NCBI GenBank assembly: GCA_963701015.1 | Contig: OY969556.1 | Span: 3,534,001 to 3,598,000 of the forward strand | Reading direction: 5' to 3' | Source of the DNA: MFD09286-c1 sp963701015 | GTDB lineage: Bacteria > Bacteroidota > Bacteroidia > Bacteroidales > DTGW01 | DNA length: 64,000 bases | Part shown: positions 32,901 to 42,100 of the stretch, piece by piece | Layout of the letters: each line of letters opens with the position of its first letter | How positions within the stretch are numbered: position 1 is the stretch's first letter | Notes under the pieces: generated by a model | Database searches by the model: none | Told to the model about the DNA's origin: nothing | What the model saw: the letters and a program-made list of their open reading frames with translations, nothing else | Translations under genes and position numbers: made by a program

Positions 32901-35705
32901 AGCATCGGGTAAAATATCTATTGAATCTTTCTTAACAATAGTTGTAATACAATAATAATTCGAATCCTTACCAGTAGGGTTCTTGATGCGTGCCGAAAAC
33001 ATATAATCTACCGTATGGAATTTAGTGCCATAATTCACCATTGTATTGGTGTATGTATTTACAGGATAATTGCCGTTTGGAATAATGCCCGAACTCATTA
33101 TACTATCGCTGTTATATACAGGCGAAACATTGTAATATTTATCGCCCAACACAACATTGCTCATACTTACAGTAAAATGTGCCATTGCACTATCGCAATA
33201 AGTTTGCTTGCCAAATTGTTCTGTAATAACCGGCGTAGGATTAACAAATACGTTCAAAGTTTTATTTATACCATTGCCGCAATACGAACCGTTGTTCTGC
33301 AAAATTTCAGGATTAAAGCTATACGTTACTTTCTGATAATTCGCTGAGCTATTTAATATATAGTCGGTAAAATTATTTATCAACCTGTTGTTACCTGCCG
33401 ACGGCCCTGAAACCACACCGTTATACGAAGTAAACAAATTATATTTTATAGTATTCATTGCCATATTTGGTGTATTCAATTTGAACAATACCGGCAAATC
33501 GTTACAATAAATAGTATCATCGAGGAAGACATTTATACGAGGAGTAGGTTCAACCCATACATTTATATTATATGTTGCACCCGAACAACGCATGTTATTG
33601 TTGTTATCTACTACATAAGGTGTAACTTCATAAGTAACTTTATGCGCGTATAAACCAGTATCCTGTAACAATTCATTAATGCTCTGGTTATTCAGGTACC
33701 TGCTCCTGCCACTGTTTTTATTGCTTATATAAACACTATCGGGCGAACTGTTCACTACCGTATAATTAAACTGTATTGGATGCGTTGGATGGTTTTTGCT
33801 CTTCAAAACCAACGAGGTAACTACATTATTACAAATTGTATCATTAGGCGGATTGCTATATACAGTAGGTGTAGGTTCTACCCAAACTACCGCACTATCA
33901 GGATGCCCAATACAATAGGTTGGTGCAGGGCCTTTTGGTGTTACCCGATAAATGGCTGAATCGTAGTTATACGTTGCATCATATAACAATTGTGATATTT
34001 GTGCTGTAATATTTACATTTTTTATACTATCTGCAAAGGCGTTTAAGCTGGTTCCGTGGGGAACAATCCAATTATACGTTGTTTTTGGCACATCGCTATA
34101 CAAGTTTGTTTTGGTGGTTGTGCTATTACAAATGGTATCGAACCGTGGCATAAATGTAACCACAGGCACCGGGTCGGCAATGAGTACAACTTGTCCGCTT
34201 TTGTGCGTGTTATTCGAACTATCGGTAACAATACAATAATAATAAGTACTGCTGTCAGTCTTAGTAGTATTAGGAATAGTCAAGGTATTCCCGGTGGAAA
34301 GCGAAACCGAATCGGCAGGAGGAACATACTTATACCACTGAACCGGTTGTAAATCCATTCCCGAAGGATTGATGGTAAAATTAGCATCGGCTCCCTGGCA
34401 AACAGTGTCGTTACGGGGTTGGTCAATAATTTTTGGCCTGCCTTTCGCAATGCCAATATCGGTTGTATTCATTAAAGTGCTATTGCCAGTGCGCGAAATG
34501 ATATCAGGGCCTACAAAAGGTGCGTTCGATCCATCGAGAATTAATGGGTTGGAATTTGTCCGTTTTACAATGCGCGAGCCTGCATTCAGGTTATTTGCCC
34601 CTGTTGGGAAGCCATCGGCCTGTAGTTTTAAAGAATAATTATTTGAATTTAATGCGTTCTTGGGGCTTAAATGCCAATATCCTTGCGTAAATTGTTCATA
34701 AATTTCTTCGCCATCGGCATCGGTTAAAGGTAAACCGGCATTGCCAATATCGGCAGGCTGAAAACTTGCCATCAGGGTTCCGCTGGTAAGGTTGGTGAAA
34801 TTCATTGTCATTGGGTCGTAATAACTGAAAGTGCCCACAGGATAAAGATAATCGTGCGACGGATTTGCAACATTCCACTGGAAATTACCCACTACAGCGC
34901 CGGCAGTGCGGTTAACTGTACCCAATGAATTGTTGTAAAATAAAATATGGCCATTGGCATCAACATTAGTGGCAATGTACATATTATCGCCTGCGGCAGT
35001 AACATCGCCCTGCAATTGTTTAATACCGGTTCCGGCAAATCGTATATCGCGGTAATTAGCTGATGCGAAAACCTGTTGGTTGTTACCACCCAAATATTCA
35101 ACTATACTTTGATCATCGGCTATCAATTGGTTGCAGGTATTGCTGTCGCCACGCAATTGCATAATATGGTCGATATTCGTACCTGTTGACATATCTATTG
35201 TGCCGGTTGATGCCCTTAAAGTACCTAAAACATTAAGGGTATGTACGGCATTGGTTCCAAATGAAAAGTTCCCGGCTTTAACAGTCAAATTGCCGTTAAC
35301 CGTAACATTGTCATTGATGCCTACACTAAATCCTGAACCCGAACCGGTGTTGGCTGCAACCAAGTGGTTAAAAGTTTCACCCCCTGGTTTTGAAATGGTT
35401 TGATTTGTGCTTCCGGTAAACTCAACAGTTCCCGAACCCGGAGTATAGGTAGCAGTATCGGCCCAGTTGCCTGTAAGTTGCATGGTTCCGTTGTTGGCAA
35501 TTTCGCCGGTATGGTTATTTACATCAGCTGTGGTTACAACTGCACCAGCTGAAACTGTCATTACAGCACCACTATTGCTGATAACCTGTGTTTTGGTTTC
35601 CTGAACGGTAACAAACAACATAACAATACAAAGCAAAGCCATGTTCCTGACAAAGGAACTGCCTTTCCTATTTATGAATTGCAATATTTGTTTATTCCTG
35701 TTCAC
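29928..35705 (-). CDS. Giant SprB-repeat surface protein with type B T9SS C-terminal domain
   Basis: 1925 residues. Signal peptide (NMALLCIVMLFVTVQETKT). Residues ~40-400 are a beta-rich region with polymorphic-protein-like motifs. An Ig/PKD-like segment (FTINPSGMDLQPVQWYKYVP) follows, then many PKD-like units with N-P-P-N-D-T-I-C patterns. From about residue 1100 there are repeated SprB domains of the form C-Y-N-G-E-N-G-S-I ... L-S-G-G-L ... Y-x-Y-x-W-x-N. The last ~90 residues (APKAFSPGAGINDTWNI ... EIYNRWGELVYRS ... PVDSYYYSIDL) are the gliding-motility-associated type B sorting domain. It is probably a cell-surface adhesin exported by the type IX system, with the PorP/SprF gene 46 bp downstream. 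Confidence 0.93.
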   Translation of the reverse strand: MNRNKQILQFINRKGSSFVRNMALLCIVMLFVTVQETKTQVISNSGAVMTVSAGAVVTTADVNNHTGEIANNGTMQLTGNWADTATYTPGSGTVEFTGSTNQTISKPGGETFNHLVAANTGSGSGFSVGINDNVTVNGNLTVKAGNFSFGTNAVHTLNVLGTLRASTGTIDMSTGTNIDHIMQLRGDSNTCNQLIADDQSIVEYLGGNNQQVFASANYRDIRFAGTGIKQLQGDVTAAGDNMYIATNVDANGHILFYNNSLGTVNRTAGAVVGNFQWNVANPSHDYLYPVGTFSYYDPMTMNFTNLTSGTLMASFQPADIGNAGLPLTDADGEEIYEQFTQGYWHLSPKNALNSNNYSLKLQADGFPTGANNLNAGSRIVKRTNSNPLILDGSNAPFVGPDIISRTGNSTLMNTTDIGIAKGRPKIIDQPRNDTVCQGADANFTINPSGMDLQPVQWYKYVPPADSVSLSTGNTLTIPNTTKTDSSTYYYCIVTDSSNNTHKSGQVVLIADPVPVVTFMPRFDTICNSTTTKTNLYSDVPKTTYNWIVPHGTSLNAFADSIKNVNITAQISQLLYDATYNYDSAIYRVTPKGPAPTYCIGHPDSAVVWVEPTPTVYSNPPNDTICNNVVTSLVLKSKNHPTHPIQFNYTVVNSSPDSVYISNKNSGRSRYLNNQSINELLQDTGLYAHKVTYEVTPYVVDNNNNMRCSGATYNINVWVEPTPRINVFLDDTIYCNDLPVLFKLNTPNMAMNTIKYNLFTSYNGVVSGPSAGNNRLINNFTDYILNSSANYQKVTYSFNPEILQNNGSYCGNGINKTLNVFVNPTPVITEQFGKQTYCDSAMAHFTVSMSNVVLGDKYYNVSPVYNSDSIMSSGIIPNGNYPVNTYTNTMVNYGTKFHTVDYMFSARIKNPTGKDSNYYCITTIVKKDSIDILPDAYVRSKLSKYIGGWNLRCNNTTTGDSIALKVYGGEVAKNVSQNLFQYKWYYKSSPTGTETLLPVETHPSVTKKAAGYYHVKILDTDSCTTERRDTLTQPPVLNVTTVVLDTLKCAGNHLKFKAIVSGGTSGYAYKWYSGSNVVSNNAILVDSLEGIYDITVNDTNICIAKNSQDMYATGNISIDLNPSVFGQSKLSFNNDIGLYNISCPGGFNGSFAPIVRDAPSNIGFNFMWQKILPDTTILIEQVDDNGNLDSLPIGDYMLTVISNKNPECLGLGEAVLVDPPPVIINKRISKYYNGLFNLPCDTSANGYIAISASGGLNNFSYLWSGNGISVSNSVDSIGNLNAGKYNFTLIDSALIFIGTSNYSSQQCIYKDSFILNKPLPLQLKDTVFSDFSGVNIACYNGENGSITAKLSGGLGDNIYHYNWFNVANGASLGTDSILNDRKAGTYSLNVAYGLGCNKTWDFTLNQPDSIQISIDSIKKYNSKYNVSCYDSANGEVYTTVKGGISWHNYTYAWAKASDTSVVINRTGLPTNLMGTVYNFTVTDTNNCSNMRKVSLLPPSPITDSIITFPLTCYSIKDGKAIVTNVNGGVSPYSYYWINNAATTDTIDSLPGGMYTITITDLNGCKHNDSDSVQQPTPLNVQAIVASNYNGSEIRCYGESNGSVMAKTKGSSGKYMYQWVKIDTLNNYTGNLPPAQTISQLPAGTYYVIVNDSINKRCNTTDSVVVTQPSPLKLAIITDNVECAGLDNGALTSVVNGGTRPYGFTWSNNAPDDSVASNLVAGNYSVTVKDVNKCSTDTSALVTQPDPIVISVDSSQTKPAYCPDMSNGELGVIANGGIEPYEYNWSNSLPAGSSVNNLFVGNYVLTVIDSNKCIKLDTLLVKATHKACLDAPKAFSPGAGINDTWNIVVGNPTVSSPLPLNLLYSRAVVEIYNRWGELVYRSEPGYPVEWNGTSNGKPLPVDSYYYSIDLNNGSDRFTGTVAIVRYK

Positions 35706-35918
35706 TGTTCTTTTTTCATCTTTTGTTCTAAGTTCATCCCACTACCCCCTTCTAAGTGGGACTTTCATTGTGCTTCTATTTTTATTTTCTTTTAATTATA
35801 ACATTCTAACCACTATTGTCATTTTTAAACTCAACTCTTCATCCCTGCCACTTCTCTTTATTTCCCCTTTTAAAGTGCCTGTCCCGCAATGGCGGGAGGG
35901 TTAGTGGGATATCTTACC
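35706..35918. repeat. ~210-bp direct repeat, left copy, flanking DUF559 gene
   Basis: Aligns over its whole length with 36317-36527 (about 85-90 percent by eye), from TGTTCTTTTTTCATC to the CCCGC-AATG-GCGGG hairpin and GTGGGATATC. The copy runs 18 bp into the 3' end of the DUF559 coding region. Confidence 0.8.
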
Positions 35919-36314
35919 ACTTAATAACGGGGTTAGCGGGATATCCTTGCAAGCTGCCAATTCAGCTATCCGCTGCTCAATGCCTCGCAAAACATTTACC
36001 ATGGCACGTTTTACATCTATATCTTTAAACCTTAAAAAATTTACACCAAACGACTCTAGTTTTTTCTGCCTTTGTTTATCAATTAAAAATTTGTTATCGT
36101 GACTGCTACCGTCAATTTCTATTGCAAGCATTAATTCGTGGCAATAAAAATCTACAATATAATTACCAATAGGCACCTGCCTGTGAAACTCAAAACCTAA
36201 AGACTTTCTTCTAATCTTCTGCCACAATAATACTTCCGAAAAAGTGCTCCCATTTCGCAATTTCCTCGCACGTAATTTTAAATCTCTTCTATATGGAATT
36301 ATTGTGTTTGGCAT
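35901..36314 (-). CDS. DUF559 (very-short-patch-repair-like) endonuclease-domain protein
   Basis: 137 residues. The DUF559 core is seen as RKLRNGSTFSEVLLWQKIRR, FEFHRQVPIGNYIVDFYCHE, LAIEIDGSSHD and FLRFKDIDV. VDFYC and EIDG supply the D and E-x-D acids of a PD-(D/E)xK-like active site. Orphan DUF559 genes occur scattered in many genomes and their function is unknown; similarity to Vsr nucleases suggests DNA nicking. The coding region fits between two ~210-bp direct repeats, the right copy beginning 3 bp before its start codon, and its last codons are made of repeat sequence. This is unlike a normal host gene and points to a gene carried by a repeat cassette. Confidence 0.88.
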   Translation of the reverse strand: MPNTIIPYRRDLKLRARKLRNGSTFSEVLLWQKIRRKSLGFEFHRQVPIGNYIVDFYCHELMLAIEIDGSSHDNKFLIDKQRQKKLESFGVNFLRFKDIDVKRAMVNVLRGIEQRIAELAACKDIPLTPLLSGKISH

Positions 36315-36316
36315 AT

Positions 36317-36527
36317 TGTTCTTTTTTCATCAATTGTTCTAAGTTCATCCCCCAACCCCCTTCGAAGGGGGATTTTCATTGTGCTTCTATTTTTATTTTT
36401 TCTTAATTATAACATTTAAACCACTATTATCAATTTTAAACTCAAATATTCATCCCTGCCACTTTATCATTCCCCCTTGTAAAGTGCCTGTCCCGCAATG
36501 GCGGGAGGGCTAGTGGGATATCCTACC
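36317..36527. repeat. ~210-bp direct repeat, right copy, flanking DUF559 gene
   Basis: Partner of 35706-35918 in the same orientation. Begins 3 bp upstream of the DUF559 start codon. Confidence 0.8.
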
Positions 36528-36555
36528 CCTATTAAGTTAGTTCAGGGAAATCGTA

Positions 36556-37257
36556 TTATTTTGCTCCCTTTTTCACTTCCTCCAATGTCAATTCAAATAT
36601 CAATGCCGTGTTGGGGGCAATTATATTTAAATAGCCTTTTGAACCATAAGCCAGTGCCGAAGGAATAAAAATCCTCCATTGCGAACCGGCAGGCATCAGC
36701 TGTACAGCTTCGTTTAAACCGGGTATTAATGTACCTGTAAGCGTTGTAACCGGTTTTTTATCTTTATAGGTATTTTCAAATACATTGCCATCGGCAAAAG
36801 TGCCTACAAAATTGACTACCACCGAATCCTTTGCTGAAGGACGGTCGCCGGTGCCGGTTTTAAGGATAACATAATTTACACCATCGGGCAATACGCCAAC
36901 GCCCGGTTTGCCACGCAAATAAGCAAACAATTGTTCTTCCTGCTGACGGCTGCGTTCGGTGCTTATAGCCAACTGATATTCCGAAATTCGCTTATTTATT
37001 GATGAATCAGCAACCAATAAAGTCTTATGTTCCAATACATCGTCCATACCAACTTTAAAAAGTACCGGATTATTTATTACAAATCCATTTTTTGCAAGCC
37101 ATTGGCCTACAAATGCACCTAAAGTGTATTGCAGCGTATCGGCTGAAGAAGCAAGCTTTACAGAAGTTTTTGAAACAACTGCTTTTTGTGCCTGCTGTGC
37201 CGAAATTGTTACCATTATTATTGCTGAAACGAAAATCAATAAAACCCTTTTCATCAT
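36556..37257 (-). CDS. FKBP-type peptidyl-prolyl isomerase (secreted)
   Basis: 233 residues with a signal peptide (LLIFVSAIIMVTISAQ). Residues ~40-115 form the FKBP_N helical dimerisation part (DTLQYTLGAFVGQWLAKNG). The FKBP catalytic domain follows (residues ~120-230) with VILKTGTGDRPSAKDSVVVN, FVGTFADGNVFENTY, LIPGLNEAVQLMPAGSQWRI and IPSALAYGSKG, as in FkpA/Mip. It helps fold proline-containing proteins in the periplasm. Stands alone on the minus strand between repeat-rich gaps. Confidence 0.94.
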   Translation of the reverse strand: MMKRVLLIFVSAIIMVTISAQQAQKAVVSKTSVKLASSADTLQYTLGAFVGQWLAKNGFVINNPVLFKVGMDDVLEHKTLLVADSSINKRISEYQLAISTERSRQQEEQLFAYLRGKPGVGVLPDGVNYVILKTGTGDRPSAKDSVVVNFVGTFADGNVFENTYKDKKPVTTLTGTLIPGLNEAVQLMPAGSQWRIFIPSALAYGSKGYLNIIAPNTALIFELTLEEVKKGAK

Positions 37258-37362
37258 TTATAATTTTAATTTACTATTCCTAATCAATATATTTTGTTAC
37301 TAAATTCATATAAACCAAATTTCTGTTTCTACTCCCATATATGGCGGCGGTAAGTATATCCA

Positions 37363-37572
37363 CTACTATTTACATTTTTACCAGGCATTTACATTTTCTC
37401 TTTTTATTATAATTCTCAAAAAACAACAAACGCAATTCAAATCTCAAGTTATAAGACCCCACTGCCTAAATTCCCTATTTGTTTCCCCTCTTTTTCAAGA
37501 ACGGCGAAGCCCTCATGACCGCATGGAATAACGGGCGAAGGGGTGGTCTTTTTCCAATACTTTTTAGAACTC
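37363..37572. repeat. Direct repeat, left copy, flanking Bro-N gene
   Basis: 37363-37490 matches 38609-38735 over ~127 bp (starting CTACTATTTACATTTTTACC). The motif TTTTTCCAATACTTTTTAGA at 37549 recurs at 39003. Both parts are in the same order and orientation on each side of the Bro-N gene. Confidence 0.8.
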
Positions 37573-37618
37573 TGTTTACCTTCTGTTGCACAAATCCGCT
37601 TTCAGGTAAATTGATGTT

Positions 37619-38443
37619 TCATTTTAACCTTTTTTTCTCTTTAACAGGAGGTAAAAAATTCTCTCTTGTAACAACTTTCTTCCCTGTTTTGGCCTCAAGT
37701 GCCAACTTTGCATTCTTTGCTATTGTGCCTCCCTTTTTACCAGCCTTTGCATTATCTGTTAAACCTTTAGCATTTTCAGTTTCAGCAATTTGACGTGTTG
37801 AAAGTTCAGCCAGGGCAGTAAAAATCAATTCAGCTTCTGACATATGATCCCTAAGGTTTTGTGATTTTAACCCTTTCAAATCTTTATGTTTACTAACAGT
37901 CAAACCCGTCCATTCTTTATGTATAATATTCGTTAACAATGCAAATTCATCTTTTTCCTTTACTCCTGAATTCTTCCAATAATCAGTTAGTTTGTTTCGG
38001 GTTTCCTGACCTGTCATTCGTTGTTGTATCCACTTTTCGCTCCTGCCCAGCCTTTGCCAATTGTCACGGGCCTTTTCGATACTTTGTTCAGGATTGGCCA
38101 TTTCTTCCATGCGTTCATAACCAACTTTAGCCAGCCATTGTTTGAATGGTTCAGCCTTTGGTGATGGTATGGATTGAATGATACGCAGCAATCCTTGTAT
38201 ATTGGCACAATCTGTAATATATTTCTTACCGTCCGACGATTCCAGTTTCAGTTGTCGACAAATTGTCGATAACTCAATTCCCGACAACTTTTCCCTCTTT
38301 TTCATTTTGTACCAATAATCCTTAGGATCAGCACTATCCGTCAATGCTTCAACTACATCAACTATTGAAAAATACCACAATTCCTCAGCTTCGTCCCAAA
38401 AACTGCGAACCTTCTTATCTTCAAATAATTTGATATTGCCCAT
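37619..38443 (-). CDS. Bro-N / phage-antirepressor-like protein
   Basis: 274 residues. The N-terminal ~110 residues show the Bro-N fold pattern: IKLFEDKKVRSFWDEAEELW, FSIVDVVEALTDSADPKDYW, KYITDCANIQGLLRIIQSI. The rest is helical (QSIEKARDNWQRLGRSEKWI, TGQETRNKLTDYW) and ends in a basic tail. Bro-N proteins are DNA-binding antirepressors of phages and viruses; free-standing bacterial copies are of unknown role. No phage genes lie nearby. The gene is bracketed by ~127-bp direct repeats, suggesting arrival as a cassette. Present as an intact frame. Confidence 0.85.
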   Translation of the reverse strand: MGNIKLFEDKKVRSFWDEAEELWYFSIVDVVEALTDSADPKDYWYKMKKREKLSGIELSTICRQLKLESSDGKKYITDCANIQGLLRIIQSIPSPKAEPFKQWLAKVGYERMEEMANPEQSIEKARDNWQRLGRSEKWIQQRMTGQETRNKLTDYWKNSGVKEKDEFALLTNIIHKEWTGLTVSKHKDLKGLKSQNLRDHMSEAELIFTALAELSTRQIAETENAKGLTDNAKAGKKGGTIAKNAKLALEAKTGKKVVTRENFLPPVKEKKRLK

Positions 38444-39101
38444 TTAATCTATACCTTTTAATTATTGCATTACAAAAATTTCTTTCACTTTATTTCCATT
38501 CAACTTAACCCCTTCGCCAAACCCAGGGTAAGAAACATCCCCCTTGCCCCGTTACTCCCTTTGGTCGTGAGATCGCTTCGCTAAGTTTATAAGGGGGAAT
38601 GCAGTTTGCTACTATTTACATTTTTACCAGCCATTTACATTTTCTCTTTTTATTATATTTCTCAAAAAACAACAAACGCAATTCAACACTCAAGCTATAA
38701 AACCCCACTACCTAAATTCCCTATTGTTTCCCCTCCTTTACAAGGAGGGGTGTAGGGGTGGTTTTGAGGGCAGGGGGATGTGCCGGCCTTTGCGCGAATA
38801 GCCTCTTCTTCTCAACCCCAACCTCCCGCCATAGCGGGACAGGCACTTAATAAGGGGCTATAACAAAGCTCCGATCCTTCCAAAACCTCCGCTCAGTTTC
38901 CCATCCTTCTCAAGGAGGGGCAGGGGTGGTTTTGAGTGGCAGGAGTGGTTTCTTTCTCCCTCTCCTTTGGAGAGGGTTGGGGAGAGGCCTCTTTGCTTTC
39001 CTTTTTTCCAATACTTTTTAGAACTCCTTTTTCTTTTTATAGTTTAAAAACTACTGCCTTTTATTCCAGTATAGTTACAAACTACGCTGATTCCGGTGAA
39101 A
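38444..39101. other. Repeat-rich intergenic region
   Basis: No gene. Contains the right-hand repeat of the Bro-N cassette and several GC-rich hairpin motifs (CCCCTCC-TTTACAA-GGAGGGG type at 38730-38760, CCCGCCATAGCGGG at 38827-38840, CCCTCTCC/GGAGAGG at 38950-38985). These belong to an interspersed family also found at 35.9, 36.5, 37.5, 48.8-49.1, 49.6 and 51.1-51.4 kb. Confidence 0.65.
38609..39026. repeat. Direct repeat, right copy, flanking Bro-N gene
   Basis: Partner of 37363-37572. The two matching blocks are 38609-38735 and 39001-39026, separated by about 200 extra bases of hairpin-type repeats. Confidence 0.75.
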
Positions 39102-42100
39102 TTAAGGTGCAATTGGATTCATTATTTTAAAATTAGTTCCATCATAAATTACTAGACAAACCATACCAGCTGATATATCACCAGTAGCTAAAGTAGTATT
39201 CGTCCTCTTTTTAATAGATTTTACTCCAAGTCCATTAACATTTAATGAGCAACCAGTTGTATTTGCCGTATTTGCATAAAATGCAATCATCATACCTGCA
39301 ACATAAGCTGTTGGTGCAGGACTTAAAGTAATTGCATAAGCATCAGTAGCACCAGCATCTACACCATAATTTAAACTACCGTTTATTGTTGTTGAACCAC
39401 CAATTAATACGGAGGTAGAAGTATTTCCAATTGCAACTGTGCCAGTTGATGAACCTGTATTAATATTAGTGTTGTAATTTGAAGATGCATTTAAATTAAT
39501 ATCCGCACCAGAAATATTTAATCCAGCAACACCAGTAATTAAACCAGATGAACTAACAGAAGCCAAAGTAGTACCACTTGAGTTTCTCCATTCTTGCAAA
39601 TTGCCTGATTGGCTTGATGCACCTTCAACTATTAAACCTATTTTAGCAGCTTGCTGATTTGGTATAATTACACTGGCATCATCTGAGCCACCAATATTTG
39701 TTGGCGTATAATCAACAGTACTTAGTTTATTACCAACCAATTGAAGACCATGCCATGAAGTTATAACTGATTGACCTCCAGCTATTGGAATTAAAGAAAT
39801 ATCAGCACCTAAAATATATGTTCCAGTGTGTACTTTACCATTGACATCAAGAGTATATGCGCCTGGATTGGTTCCAACTCCTAATCTCTTATTTGTATTA
39901 TCCCAATATAAATTTGTGTTGTCTTGTGAGATTGCTCCACTAGCGCCAGCAAAAGGAATAGACCCAGCACTTAATGCAGGTAATATAACAGAATTTGAAG
40001 CATTTCCTATTGTTACATTTCCAGTTGTTGTGCCTGTACCAATATTAACTGGAGTTGCAGCACCAGTAGTTGCATTAATGTTTACTGCACCAGTACCAGA
40101 ATTAATAGTTGTTGTACTTGTTGAGAAATTGTTGCCTATTATAACTGTGTTAACTGCAGCTGAATTAGTACCTATTTGAATACCATGATTAGTGCCTCCA
40201 TTGCCAATTTGAATAGCTGTAGCTGCTGTACCGCCTTCAATATTTACAGTTGAACTTGCATTTGCAGCACCAATTGCAATATTGCCAGTAGTTGAACCCG
40301 TACCAATATTAACAGGAGTGGCAGTACCAGTACCAACATTAATATTAATGGCTGCTGTATTTGTTGATGAGAGGTTAAGAGTACCTGTACCACCTGACTT
40401 AACTGAAATGGAAGTATTTGCTGTATTATTACCAATAATTATATTTTTTGGTGCAGCCTGATTGCCGATATATAAATTTTGACCACCAGCAGCTGTACCA
40501 CCAATGTTAACATCACCCGTAGCTCCACCAGTACCTATATTTGTAGCAAATGTTGAACCATCATTTAAATTAATAATTCCACCACTTACTGTTAATCCAG
40601 CAGAACCGGTTAATAAGCCACCAACAGTTCCAGTACCAGAAATATTAAAATTAGAAGTGGCTTGCTGTGTTGTTGTATTTTGGATATAATTACCAGAACC
40701 TGAAGGAATGTCAGATGAAGATAATGCACTCCAGGAAGGTGCTGCTGAATTTGTTCCATCCCCCGTTTGTGATAAAAATTGTTTTGCCGTAGTCGTATTT
40801 CCAGAAAGTAAGGATGTTGTATTTGCGGAAGATTGATATGGCAATGAGCCTAATGCACCACCTGCAATATTTGTAGCTTTTGTGGATGAGGCAGCATTAC
40901 CAGAAGTATTAGCAGCATTATTTGGTATGTCACCGCTTACTAATGCCCTAAATGCTGGTGTTCCACCAGTACCATCAGGTGCTGCTAAAACAAAATTTGC
41001 AGTTTGTGAACCATAAGGGGCAATATAATCTGTACCTGCAACAGCAATTGACGGAACACCCGTTGAAGTCGTGTTCTTTAACAATCCAGTGGATAGCCCT
41101 GATAATGAGGTTCCGTTAATTCCAGTTACAGTTGAAGTAGCTGTAACATTTGTACTTCCATCAAATGATGGGCTTGTATATGTAACATCACCAGTTATTC
41201 CAATTGTTCTGCCTGTTGTCAATTTCGCCGCACTTCCAGTCGTATTTTGGTTCAATGTCGGAAAATCCCCAGCAACTGCTATTGATGGAACTCCCGTTCC
41301 AGTCGTATTTTTTAATATCCCTGTTCCTAAACCTGATAATGAAGTGCCATTAATGCCTACTACTGTTGTTGAACTTTGTGTACCTGTTACATCGCCTGAC
41401 AAACTTCCACTGAAATTTGTGGCAGTGCCTGCCGATGTAATGTAAACACTTGCATCAACGGATCCATCAGCTTTTAAAAATTGAGAAGACGTTCCTCCAG
41501 ATAAAGCTAATGAATTTGCAGTAAAATTACCAGATGGGTCAACTTTTGCCAAAACAGAACCAGTTGAATTTTGCCATTCTTGTAAATCACCTGTTTGGCT
41601 GGAATACCCTTTAGAAACTAACAATGGAGTAGCAGCGGAAGTGCTTGTACCTGTGACAATAAATGTTGCATCAGAAACTGTAATTGTATTCAAAGGTTTG
41701 CTAAAGGTAAAACGTGGATTACTGGCATCTATACCAAACCAATAACCGTCATCGATAGTTACATCTCCATTACTTAATTTGAGACGATTCATTGAATGGT
41801 CAAAAATTATTTGTTCAAGAGTTGTACCTCGTCCTATCCAGGCATTTTCACTAACTAAAATATTTCCATTTATATTGATATTACCATTTGTTCCACTACT
41901 GCCTGCATTAATTGTTACAGCCATATTAGAATTTGAACTATTACCAATAACAATTTTATTTGCATCAGCACTTGTACCAAGATTAATGATTTTTGGCCCA
42001 GCATCAGATCCAATATTAAGTGTACCAGTTCCAGATTGAATATTAATGCCAGTATTATTATTAGTTCCAAAAATTGCAGGCCCACTGCCTGGCAAATTAC

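Noticed and set aside
37619..38443. Prophage marker
   Set aside because: The Bro-N gene is phage-like, but no structural, lysis or integrase gene lies around it; it is treated as an orphan cassette.
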